The position numbers and the translations under genes were made by a program. Below are positions 52,761-63,970 of a stretch of DNA of 63,970 nt, piece after piece. The notes beneath the pieces were generated by a model. It had not been told where the DNA came from and ran no database searches. It saw only the letters and a list, made by a program, of their open reading frames with translations. Positions within the stretch are counted from its first letter, which is position 1. The number at the start of each line of letters is the position of its first letter. Origin of the DNA: Spirogloea muscicola. Taxonomy: Eukaryota; Streptophyta; Zygnematophyceae; Spirogloeales; Spirogloeaceae. The stretch spans positions 569,263 through 633,232 of the forward strand of contig WELB01000039.1 in assembly GCA_009602725.1 (NCBI GenBank). The letters are read 5' to 3'.

Positions 52761-55470
52761 AGGGCGCAGCACAGTGTTGGATACGTGACAAAGTAAGCTG
52801 CACCTAAGGCACGATGATTGGCCACCTCAATAGGTCATGGTTACAGTGGCAGCAAGTAGGCGCTTGTCATCGTGGCACATTTTAAAGCCACGCCTGACGC
52901 TGCACCTTTTTCCGCAGCTTGCGCAGTCGTTGTCCGTGCAGAATGCGAGTGCTTAAGAAACGTGTTCTCGTATTTAAGAATATACGAGGCTTTTTTTACA
53001 GCGGTGCACTGCAGTCGTCTGCATTACTTTGGACGCAATGTTCAGAGAGCTCGTTGAATCACCTTGACGCCAGCAAAGTCGTAGTCTTCCTCTATGCGCT
53101 TGCTTGCAGAGGACAGCAACAACAAAGTAATGCGCCTGCTTCTTTGTTTAATGAGTGCTTTTGAGGTACTCCGGACTGCTTGGCGGCACATCTGCTGCTG
53201 ACAAAAATTAGATAGTGCTACCTTCCAGACTTCCACATTGACCAGCTGTGTTGCTGCAAAGTAAAGGCAAGACTTGAGGGCGACATCCCCATAAGGGTCT
53301 GTTGGCAACGTGTCAGTCAATGCTCGTCAGACCTGACCTGGGCTTGTATCCGCAGCCGTCACAGAAGCCTTTGCAGAGGGAGAGCCACCTTTCAAAGAGC
53401 TTTCTCACCTGAGCCCCCTGGCTGTACTCGACGACCTAGTGATGAATTAGTATATCAAGCTTGCCAGCACAGTCAGACGTCAAAGAGCAGCAGCTGCTCT
53501 TCTGCCTCTTATCAGCTGACTGCTTGCGGAGCGGGGAGATCTAGGGAGCAGCCAGCCCAAGTAGACGGGAGAGCGAATCTCCAACCGCGGGACAGTGGTT
53601 GGACTGCTAGTAATAGTATTTTGTGCGGGCAAGAGGATGCGAGCAGAAAAAGTGGTGGCTGCTGATTTCAGAAGAGCGGCTGTAAAAAGCCAGCCAGATG
53701 CATAGAAGATCAGGCACAGACTGTGGAACAGCATTGACTGCTTGTGCACTACAGTCTTTTGTAATGTCCGCGCTTGTCTGTGCCTTGTTCAGCCCGGCTC
53801 ACCGTCCCTGCACTCCACAAAAAGCATGACTTGCTTTGGGGGGCACTAACTTCGAGATGGTTGAGGGCTTGCAAATTCGTGAGTTTGTCGCGCCACTTGA
53901 AGCAAACTATGATAGGCTTGCCGGATCCATTCATGAATATGGGCAAGCTGGTGCACACGCATATTCGAGGGTTCTCACTGCCCTGGTGCAAAGGATGATA
54001 AGGAAAGACCAATAGATGCTTATCTGGCATGCTTTGCTGCTGCTTTTCTTTTAGCTAAATATGGGATTAGCAGGGCATCATACCTGCTGGGCCTTGATTG
54101 TACTTGCTGACTTTGTTGTAACTAGATTGGGTACTTGCGAGAGATTTTGAGAGGTGGATTTTCAGTGCAGTCTTCATAAAGCACCACTCGCTTCATGTAG
54201 CCCCACTTTTAGCACTAGCTTCTGTCATCAGTGGCGGTGGTTTAAGAACCTGAAGTAGCTCAAGTCGCAGCATCCAAGGACCGGAGGAGATGCTGACCAT
54301 TTGTTACAGCCATCGTCATAAATGAGGAAGAAATGGCTTTTTCAGAGCATGGAGGTCAAGGTGGCAGAGAAGGCGCGCAGTTCACCTGATCGAGAGGGAG
54401 GCCAAAGCAACCCAATACGCTATTTGTAAGAAAAACATAGAAAGGTGATTTGCATGGAGTTAAGAGCGGGCTAATGTAGCAGACAGATGAAATCTTGCTC
54501 CATGGCCTGTACGGCCAATGATGCTACATTAATCCCCTTCAGACTACGATTCTGTTCCTCTATCTCCCTCTCTACCTCTCTCTCTCCTTGTGTAGAAGAC
54601 GAGCACGAAGTCCACAGTCAAGTCCTCCCTCGTCACCACCTGGTATGAATCACGTTGAAGACCTGACTCAATTGGGAGTCCCATGAGGAAGTTGAGCATG
54701 TTCAGGAGTTTGTGAACAGGGTCGGATCTATAGCTTTCCACTTCACGAGGCAGGATCTACAGCTTTCTACTGGAACCTCTTCTCCAATGTCCTATAGCTT
54801 TCACAAAGCTGGCAAGCCCGTGAATGCTGCAAGGTGGTTGCTCGAAGGCAAATGCGAGCTGCTAATCATCACCAGAACGTCAATTGGAGCCGGGTGAATG
54901 TGCAGGTAAGACGACTGAATCCTGAGCGCGTCTACAGTTGCGGTCACTTAACATAATGAAACCCGATTTCTCTGCTTCAGAAGCTAGACACATTGCTTGT
55001 GCAAAGTGCTTCCAGTCTCACACGAAAGACAACCAAGACAAAGTTTGGCCATCAGATGCCACTATGGCCCACTTTCTTATACCCCATAGTGCTGTAGGCA
55101 TGTGGCCATCCCTGCTGGCTCATGGGAGTGTTATTGATACATGGACCTTGAGAGATCACTGCCTTTGCAGTAACTAACTGCAATCTAGCCTAGAGCTTAA
55201 CAGCTGGTGCCTGGACAAGTGCCTGGACAAGCTCAATGTGAGCTTGTGAAAACTGCTAATGTAATCAGGGGTGTCGAGGTCGTAATCAGGGGTGTCGAGG
55301 TAGTCATACAGTGTCAACTGAAGTTCGTCCAGTGTTCATTAGTTTTTGACCATTGTGATGGATTGTCATAAGACCAACCAGTGTGCCTATGGTGGACATC
55401 AAAGTATGCATCTGTCTCCTCCTCCCAACTCTGCAGATCATATCAACAGGTGCACTTCAATCAGGCCAAG
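52761..55470. other. Unassigned 2.7 kb, no convincing gene
   Basis: Moderately AT-rich with only short frames. A CT-rich run lies at 54560-54590 (CTCTATCTCCCTCTCTACCT) and a 21-bp unit containing AATCAGGGGTGTCGAGGT is repeated twice at 55263-55303. Small exons of an unseen gene cannot be excluded. Confidence 0.3.
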
Positions 55471-55554
55471 GTCATAGTCTCGCAGACATCAGCACTGCTG
55501 CCATGTTTTGCATGTCCTGAGCTAATAAAGTAGTTGGTAAAGTAGACTGGCAAT

Positions 55555-58500
55555 ATACCTCAGGTTCATAGTCGGCATAGGTGTTCCACTGATTTTGTGT
55601 CCATCTCTCCCTGTTCCGCCGCCCACCTCGCCCAGCTTTGGAGCTGAACTCGTAGGGGTTCGCTCCACTGAACACTTTGCAACGAGGCGATGATCTGTAC
55701 TCTGCAGCATCATACTTCTCCTTCTGCATCAAGGAATGAGCAGTTGAGAATCTTGCCTCCTTCAAGTAGCAAGAGGGAGAATCCACAATGAGAACTCAAC
55801 TCCAGTGGTTCTTAACCCACCTTGATGGGGTCCGAGAGGACGTTGTACGCTTCCCCAATGAGCTTGAAGAGGCGCTCAGTGTCCTCACTTGCCAGGCTCT
55901 GCCCAGCCTGCAACATGCAGCACCAAGCTCAAGCTCATAACTCTTACTATGCAAAGCATGCACCACACTAGCTTGAGTGTATTGAGGGATCTGGAGTCAA
56001 AGCAGGAGGAGGATGGAGGGTACAAGGGTACTGCTAATACTGCTCAAGGGTAGCACAGGACTGACCTTGTCAGGGTGGTGCCGAAGAGCAGCTCTGTGGT
56101 AAGCCTTTTTGATTTCCACGGAGCTTGACGAGGACTCTATTCCTCTGGAAAGATAGACCCAGGCCCCCAAGAATCAGACTCACTTAATCAGGAAGCTCTT
56201 ACAAGCCTGGCCGATGAAAGGTCAACGACAGTGACAGTAGAAGCTGCATGAAGTAATCTGCCATGATGAATTGACAAAGTGCCTGTGTAATAGCTACCCA
56301 CAGGATGAGATAGTAATCAATAGAGATGTTCTGCTTTCCCTCTTCCTCCACCCTCCTAAGCCGCTCCTTGGCCTCCCGGACTTCAGCTGCGTCCACAGCC
56401 TTCCTGTGGATGTGCCCTGATGTGCCAGTTCTCTGGTTGTCCACGCTGCCTTCGTGTAGGCCCAGCAGCATCTGGAGATCATGACCAGCCTGCCCAAAGT
56501 CTCGCACCTTCTCATACAGAGTGGCTCGCCTAGAAATTGCCTGCACAATCCACAAACGGTCCCGTGCACAGTGCTTGTATCAGCAAAGCGTCCTTCAAAA
56601 CAAGCTGGCGAATGACCTACTAACAAGGGATATGAGATGAGCTGTTGACAAGCACGCCTTTCTTGAGACCAGGTGACAGTTAGACGGCAAAGAAAAGCAG
56701 TCATTGTTGTATGCTCTTTGGCCAGATCAGCACCTCCCACCTTAGCATACTTGGGGTCCAGTGCAATGGCACGGCTGCAGTCCGAGATGGCATCCGCGAT
56801 CTGTCCGAGGGCCTGACTGGCAGCAGCACGGTTTGCAAAACAGACTGCGGCAAAGGGCTTGGACTCCCCAAATGACTTGGTGCTACTTGTGCTATTGGTA
56901 CTTAAAGAAGTAGAAATGTTAAGAGCTGCAGTGTAGTGCTCGATGGCCTCTGCATGCTTTCCTGCCTGGAAGGCAGCATTTCCCTTTGCCTGATCAAGAA
57001 GCACCATATGACACTATTTGTTAGGCTTTAATCTATTTGCGCCTCTCAGGAGATTGGTTGATAAAGCACCGCCATGTACTCTTGGATGTAAGGCAACTGG
57101 CCTGTCAGCAGCACATGAGCTAGGCAGTCTGACAAAGAACAACGTGTCCTGAGCAAACACCACCTTATGTTGGAGTTGCGCTTGCATGCAAGATATACAT
57201 TCTGCCACGAGAGTCGCATCCCCCGCACTGCATGAGAGGATAAAGCATCAGACATGCTTGTGTGCAGAAAGTACAAGTGAGAGATGTGTATGAGGCTCAA
57301 TGCATCAGGATTTTAATTGCACATGGCTCAACACAAGCATCCTGTAATTAGATGCAGACAGTCGTCCCTAGTCAACAAGGATGATGCTCTTTGTTGTTGT
57401 AAGGTGTGTGCTTGGAGATCAGGTAGCTCAAGTCCTTGACAGGATTGACAGGATTCGCAAGACACTCTGACAATCTCAATAGACCACATAAGTTGCAACA
57501 CAAGATTGTGCTCATACGTAGTGCTTCAATACCACACTATCATGCCCAGCTGACTTTGTCAAGAAATGTTTGCCTTCTTACCTTGAGTCTGTCAATGATG
57601 TGGCTTTGTTCACTTTCTCAAGCGCCACAATGGCATTTTCCAACTTCCCTTGGGCATGCCGAGCTTGAGCAATGAGCTTCAGCCGCCAACTCCTGACATC
57701 CACAGCTGTTGGCTGCGACGCCAGGCATGGAGAGTTGCTCTCCGCTGCGGGCAGCGTACTTTCGCACAGCTTGACAACGTCCTCATATAAGTTCAGCTGC
57801 ATAGCGAAATACGGGCAGGCTCAGATCTACTGTGTGAGACTTAGCCAACTCCAGCAAGTCTCCTCAACAGGGCTTGCAAGACGCGAACAATGCTGTTGCA
57901 GGCAAAGCTCTACATGAGACACACAGGCACTATGACTCCTTGAGAGTGTGAATATGGCCTTACTGTCATCAGGGCCACTCCTTTGAGACGCAAGAGAGCT
58001 TGGGAGTGTTCCGAGATGGCGAGTGCTTCATTTAGGAGCCTCAGGGCTTCGGACGTGTCATATGTATGATAAGTGGCCAGCAATGCCTCCGCCTCTTGCC
58101 CTAAGGATCTCCCCTTCTGCATGACCCCATCAACAGTGTGTCATCTACATGTAATTGCGAGCAACTTCGAGAGTGAATCGCACATGCCTTGAGCTGGGCT
58201 ACCTCCATGCAGTCTGACCGTGTGAAAGCATGGCCTGAGCCAACCTTGGTCTTTTGTAGGCCATCTTCTGCCTCGGCGGCCGCCTTGCCACCTGGCGTAC
58301 TCTGGACCAAGCAGTACTGGAAGTTGACTTCGGCCTCCTCAAAGTTCCCCAGCGTCAGATGGCAGCTGCACCCCAAAAAAACGTAGGCCAGCTTCGGTAA
58401 GTGATACATCTCAGACCTGCAAGACATTGTGCATATTATGACGTGGATTGACAACCAAACATAGCAGCTTGACACGCAGGTGGCGCAGGACTCCACGTTG

Positions 58501-61500
58501 CTCTGTTGCTGCAATAACATGCTTAACCGCTGTCCACTGATTCTTCATGTTAACAAAGAGAGGGTAGAGCTCTAAGTATACCTAGCAGCCCGCAGTTGGA
58601 CGCGAACAAAACGTGGGTCGATTGCCATGGCCTCGCTGCAGTCGGAGAGGGCATCCCGAAGCCTCCCGATGCCCATGCGCGTGGCAGCCCTGTTACTGTA
58701 GCACAACATGGCCGCCTGCGAGGGCGTGCCTCTTGGCACGCTGGCCACACCTCTGGTGTAGTGCTCCTCGGCCTTCTGGAAGTCGCCATTGGCATATGCC
58801 TGATTGCCCCTGCAGTGCCAGAGGTTCTCACAGTCACAACACAACAGTGCGTGCTGCTCACACATGCCACTATACACCAAATTTTGCCTGAGGTAGTTAT
58901 GTGGGCAAGAAAGAGAGAGGAGCCCACCTGAGCCGCCACTTGTCACACGTGTCTTCGCTTGACGTGACGCCCCCGCCCAGCAGCACGTCGCCCTCGGAGC
59001 GTGCTCTGGAGTGGCCGGTCCGAGCAGCGGCTTCTCCACCATCAGCCGAGGTGCTCGCTCCCTGGACCGATCTGGGGCTCTCCACATCCTCCCGTCTCAC
59101 TCGCCGCAGGAAATAACGCTGAGCGCGTCCCGCCGGGAGAGCGTCCTGGGGGCTGCCAGGAAGCTGGCCGCTAGTCACTGCTGCAGCAAGTTGCTCCGCC
59201 GCTGGAGCAGCAGTAACGGCAGCTTCAGTGCCCTGCGCTCCAGCCCTGAACTGGAAGACCCCACTGGTCCCTAAGAAGCTCGTGGAGCCACCTGGAGGAG
59301 TCTCAACGTCACCAGGAAGCTGCTGCTTGATCGAGCTCCTGACCTCACGCTGCTGTAACGACCCAGCGTTCACCGTGTGCTTGTGGCCGTCCATGCGCAT
59401 GCGCAGCGAGAGCTCCACCTTTTGCTGCTCCCTTGCCTCCCAGCCCTCGTCTGCATCCTCCTCCTGGTGGTCACTGCTGCCAACTCCGCCACTGCTTCTG
59501 AGCGTCGCACCAGCAGCCGTGCAAGGCTTGCTCCACTCTGGCAACCTGTGCTGTGGACGCCCAGACTCTGAGCCCGTGGGAGAGACCTTTGCAGCCACAT
59601 GGTTGTCGATGGTTGCTCCAGCGTCGGCCTCATCAGCGTCGGCGTTACCACGCTGCTGCTGAGAGCTTAGGGGGTTGTGCAGACCAGCCCCTTCTGAGAG
59701 GACGCAACGTTGGGAGGAGCTCTGAGAGCGAGTCTGCCTGTGCCGTGCAGCTGCTCGCAGGGTGGACCTTGGCGAGGGGGACGACGGCGAGCTCTCTCCC
59801 TTTGTGGCGCCAAACTTGAAGAACACCGGCTCCAGCTGTGGCAACCTGAGCGCCTCACTGGCTGCTGAAGGCGAGAAGGTGCCAGTGGTGGGAGAGGTCA
59901 CCTGCGACGATGTCATGACCGACACGTGATCCTCCGCGGCCTGCTGCTGGACTTCAAGCAGTGACACGCGAGGCACCTGCATTGGTTGGCCGGCAGGCGA
60001 GGCGTAAGCCTGGGGCACAGAGGAGCCGGGAGAGGCTGCAGGAAAGGCAGAGGGCGCAGGGACCAACTCGGGCAGGACATGATCATCAGAAGCGGCAGTG
60101 TCCAGCCCGCCGCGGCTCATGACGTGCAGTGTTCGGGCACTTCTGCGCTCGTCAGCCGGCAATGGCCAGGACGGCCAGAAACTTTCAGGACGAGGCTGCG
60201 GCTTGGTTACTCCGGCTGCACTGTCGCTGCAATCTGGGCCGCCAACGTCGCTGTCCGCGCGGAAGCTTGCAGCATCACTTTGGGTCCTGGCGGAGGGTAA
60301 CTGGGACATGCGTTGGGCCTGGACGCCAGCCGCTGCCGCTGCAATGCTGGAGAACCGGCTTGGTTGAAAGCCCGCGGCCTGCAACGTGTCCAAGCTCTGG
60401 CTCTTAGCAGATGCTCGGCTTCGCCTTGGCAGATCTTGTGGAGTGCTCTTGCTGCCGCTCTTCAATGATACTGGCACTGCGTTTCCTGCAACTGGAGGAG
60501 TCTCCACAGGAGGCTGCATGCCAAGCTTGCCCATGGCTTGCTGGAGGGCATCAGCAGTGTCTGCTGACACTGCAGCCGGTTCCTTCAGCACCAGGTCCTC
60601 GAGTACGCCCTCTAGCCCTGTGGTCCTGGGCTCAACACTTTCGCCCTTGTTTGGCCAAGTGGCCACCTTGCCCTCCTCTGGAAACCTCTTCTCCTCTGCT
60701 CCCCCAACTGTCTCATCCATGGCCACCTTGCCAACTGCAAGCTTGGTCATCCTTGCACCCACTTCGTACACCCATGGAGAAGGGTTTTCAACAGTAAGAC
60801 CAGCTTCAATGCCATCACCATTGCCGCCTCCATCTCCAGTTGGCGCTGCGCGTGGCGAGGCTGGCCCAGTGGAGGTGTCGTCGGAGCTATAGTCCTCCCT
60901 GAGCTTGTGCAGCGAGTCAAAGGTTGCACGCTGGGCGCTGCCTGCTTGAACTGGTGCACTGGGAGCGCCTTTGTCCTCGGCATCAGCGGCAACGTCAGCA
61001 TAAGTATTATCGCAAGCACCAGGCATGGAGGCGGCATCGCCCTCATTGTAATTGGCCTTGGCCTTGGCTGCATGCTCAACTCTTGACTCTTCCACAACCT
61101 GCTGCCTTGTCTTGACGTCCACCTCTGGTGCAACCTGCCGTTGCCGGACTGACGCCCACATCACCTTGCCCTTGAGCCGAGGAGAGCGCGACTTGGATGG
61201 CCCCATGACCGCCCTTGCAGATCGCAACTTCAGTGATCCCGTGGCCGCCTTCGGAACCACCTTCCTGTGGCCCGCAGCACCCAGGCCAAGGCCGCAAGCA
61301 GCCTTTGGTGAGTTCTTGGGTGCGGCCGAAAGCCCCTGAGCCTCCGCGACGCCATGCCCAGGTAAGGAAGGCACAGGCCTTGCGTCTGCGGTAGGTGACG
61401 AGCTTCCCACGGACACAGCAAGTGCCGCAATGGCCTCCTCAAGGCCCGAAGTGACTGAGGCCAGCCCGGCCGCCTGCAGATCCTCTGCCTGAGGCTGCTT

Positions 61501-63795
61501 ATGCACGCTTCGGACCTTCTTCGCGACGTGCCGCCGTGACCTGGTGGCTGACTGCGGTGAGCAGCCGGGGGCAAAGGCTGCAGTCATCAGCGGTGCCTGT
61601 GGAGAAGGTGCTGAGGGCGAGGAGGAGGGTGAGGTAGGTGCCGCCAGAGAAAAGGGCGCTGGCGCTGATGGGCCACCCAATCCAGGCCCTTGACTCGGCA
61701 GTGGTGGCTGCGGCGGGCGCGCTGGAGACGCGCTCGTGGATGAGGTTTGAGACGTGCCGTCGTTGCTGGGAACATGGAACTCGGGGATGTTGAGGCCAAG
61801 CACCGCCGCGCGCTCCAGCGCCGAGCCCCGGTTGCCTGTACGCCAGTTTGGCCGGCTGCCCTGTATCGGCAGCGCCGGCGAGGCTGCTGATGGCTTTTCT
61901 GGAGGTCGCTCGGTGCTGCCCAGAGGTGGAGGATTGGTGCTGTTGTTATGGTTTCCGCCAAATACAAAAGGGCCAACAGCCGCCAGTGCTGCGTCATGTA
62001 GTGCACGCTCCTCTGAGGTGGCCTTGGCCGCCACAAGCAGGGCCGAGAATTCATTTGCCAGGCCCTGTGTGATTTCCTTGCTGTCAGCGCCGCCAGCCGG
62101 TGCACCTCCAGCTGAAGCGAGGCTCGCCGGTCGCCGGTGGGAGTGTGGCGCCCTCAAGTCTGTGCTGGAGGCTGGACTCGTAGCGCTGCTTGCCGACTGC
62201 GACCCGCCCCGCGAAGATGCGCGCTCCGAGACGGCCTCGGCAATGGCCTCCACAGCACCGACGAGCTCCGCCACGGAGCCTGGCGCCGCCTGCGCCAGGC
62301 CCTGGTTGCGCTGCTCGCGGAGCGACTTGATTGAGATGAGGCCCTGCCGGCGCGACGGCATGGCGCCCGCTGTGGTTGCTGTTGTTGGTGACGCCACAAC
62401 TGCCGCGGGAGCAACCCCTCCCGCAGAGGTTGACTTTGTCGTCTCCGGACGCTGCTGAGAGAGGAGGGTCCCAAAAATGGACGGCGGAAGGGGATCTGAC
62501 TGCTGACTGCTGCGCGAAGAACGCGGCCCTGGTGGCGTCGCAAACGGTGCCGCCATCGTCATTTGTGCTGCAGCTGCGCGTGGAGGAGGCAGGCTGGTCG
62601 TCGAACGGAGGGGTGGCGGCTCTGCTAAAGCGTCGCTGTGGCTCAGCGAATACAGGCCCTGTAGCTTGGAGGCGCGGCCAAGGAAGGAGAGCTGCGACGG
62701 CATGGAGGTGGCAGCGTCTGGTCGCGGGCTCGGCAAGTCCTTGTCGTCTTGAGCCGGCACCGCAAGCTCGGCCACAGACAAATGCGGCGGGAGCTTCCGC
62801 GGCGGCCCCACAGGGCCCGGCGTAGTGTCAATAGCAGGCGCAGCAGGCGCAGCAGCTAGCAAGCTCGGCATGCTTGCAGAGCGGCCGTAGCTAGGCGGGC
62901 CTGCCGCTGTCACAGTCGAGCCAACAACAGCTCCCTGCTTGGGGACTGGAAACCTGCGGCGGGCCTTGGCCATCTTCCTTGCCGATGGTGGCGAGCCGGT
63001 TGCTCGAGTCGTGCCTCCGCCTCCCCAGTATCCTGGCGGGGGCGGCAGGGGTTGGGTGCTGGCATGGTCCTTTGCTGGTGATGAGGCGGCAGCGACCTCG
63101 CCAGCGGAGGCAGAGGGAGGCCAACCGACCAACGTGCTCGCCGCCGGTGCATACGGGCTGCTCGTCTCGTCGCTGTCAATGTCCATGGGCTCCGCCGTCG
63201 CGGTCGACTCCAGGCTTCCACTGTGGCTCCTGAAGAAGGCTGCCGCGCGCCGCGACCGCAGCAGCGGCACGCCGGCCCGCGGCGGCGGCGGCGCCTTCCC
63301 ACTCGGCGACTCCGGAGACCCGTGGCCAAATGTAGCCATGGCCGCCAACGGCACCGGCTTACGTTGGCCTGCTGCTGTGCCGTTGCTCGTGCCGTCCGTT
63401 TCCAAGGCGCCGGCAGCGGAGAGGTTGGCGGCGGCGCTGGCAGATCTCGCAAAGAGCCGCGGCGGCAACGGCATGCTGGGCACCGGATCGGAGTCCGCCC
63501 TGACCAGCGCGGCTGCTTCTGGCGCTGCCGCCTGGTGGCGGGTCGCCAGCTCCGGCTCTCGGCTAAAGCCAGAGCCTGCGCCGAGCTTGCCGAGGACAGC
63601 TGAGGCCGCGGCGGGCCCTGCTCCCGCTGCTCTCGGCGAAGTGGGCTGGCCATTGTGGGCGTCGGGCGGGGAGCCCGTGCTGGGCCTGCTCGCTCTGGGC
63701 GCGCCCGTCACCGCCGCCTGCGGCAGGCCCGGGGGTGCAGCGACAGACGGACGGCCGGACCGATGGACGGGCGAGTGCCCGGCAGCCGTCGCCAC
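55555..63795 (-). CDS. TPR and DnaJ-domain protein (plant TPR15/TPR16 type)
   Basis: J-domain co-chaperone with two TPR arrays, presumed partner of Hsp70 and Hsp90. Exon 1 (58928-63795) encodes about 1,620 residues of low-complexity Ser/Pro/Ala sequence and ends CDKWRLR. Next (58582-58809): GNQAYANGDFQKAEEHYTRG, NRAATRMGIGRLRDALSDCS. Then HLTLGNFEEAEVNFQYCLVQ (about 58240-58420), EALRLLNEALAISEHSQALL (about 57970-58110), LYEDVVKLCESTLPA (about 57590-57800), KGNAAFQAGKHAEAIEHYTA and FANRAAASQALGQIADAISD (about 56740-57000), RRATLYEKVRDFGQAGHDLQ (about 56300-56540), the J domain with SSVEIKKAYHRAALRHHPDK (about 56065-56150), FKLIGEAYNVLSDP (about 55830-55915) and KEKYDAAEYRSSPRCKVFSG (55555-55720). 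Order and sequence match plant TPR16. HPD is intact. The CDKWRLRGNQAY joint confirms that the huge exon belongs to this gene. The 3' end may include another small exon. Confidence 0.9.
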
Positions 63796-63846
63796 CGCCG
63801 GCGCCGCCGCCGCCGGAGGTGCGGCGTGGTCTGCGGCGCTCGACGG

Positions 63847-63970
<124 letters not shown>

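Overview
The window looks like nuclear DNA of a green alga (chlorophyte lineage). Reasons: intron-rich genes with GT-AG and one GC-AG intron; plant-type proteins (SEX4 starch phosphatase, plastid CYP26-2-type cyclophilin, plant-type TPR/DnaJ protein, plant-style LSM1); a TTTAGGG-type interstitial telomere tract; GC-rich coding exons with CCG microsatellites; and a piece of mitochondrial DNA. I cannot name the species. Two N gaps (25595-25898, 41630-41929), one lone N (48809) and a 122-base terminal A run (63849-63970) mark assembly limits.

Layout. 1-2.4 kb: an unrecognised gene, then NDUFS7 of respiratory complex I (minus). 3.1-4.0 kb: nested LINE remnants. 4.0-5.3 kb: a weak hypothetical. 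6.5-7.8 kb: an ankyrin-repeat protein with a C-terminal membrane anchor (minus). 9.2-11.8 kb: a Core-2/I-branching (GT14-type) glycosyltransferase (minus). 12.0-15.8 kb: a pile-up of non-LTR retrotransposon 3' ends, including an inverted copy and a mosaic copy. 15.9-17.1 kb: a HEXIM-like protein. 18.35-19.65 kb: a mitochondrial insertion (atp1 3' end plus degenerate trnW) split by a LINE. 20.5-23.6 kb: an unrecognised coiled-coil protein. 24.4-26.0 kb: plastid-type cyclophilin (minus), head to head with the gamete fusogen HAP2/GCS1 (26.3-31.65 kb, plus). 32.0-35.4 kb: SEX4 phosphoglucan phosphatase (minus). 35.7-38.3 kb: a 5'-truncated LINE flanked by 92-bp direct repeats, next to an older LINE on the other strand. 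39.2-39.9 kb: a small LEA-like protein. 40.5-41.6 kb: unrecognised gene. 41.9-43.8 kb: more LINE ends and a foldback sequence. 45.1-48.2 kb: AIM24-family protein (minus). 48.8-49.9 kb: C-terminal part of a transferrin-like protein. 51.2-52.8 kb: complete LSM1. 55.5-63.8 kb: a large TPR plus DnaJ protein (minus) with a 4.9-kb first exon.

The host genes are ordinary housekeeping and plastid, mitochondrial and sexual-cycle functions with no operon-like logic. The accessory content is the LINE family group. Its members share a C-terminal layout: CCHC finger, nuclease-like block, a conserved RMRL...RAGRALA segment and a terminal SDL..L(S/T)RGY-stop. Each also carries a small hairpin near the 3' end. 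The most notable items are the HEXIM-like protein, the intact-looking HAP2 gene, the shared LINE 3'-terminal signature, and the retrotransposon insertion structures that can be read directly from the sequence.
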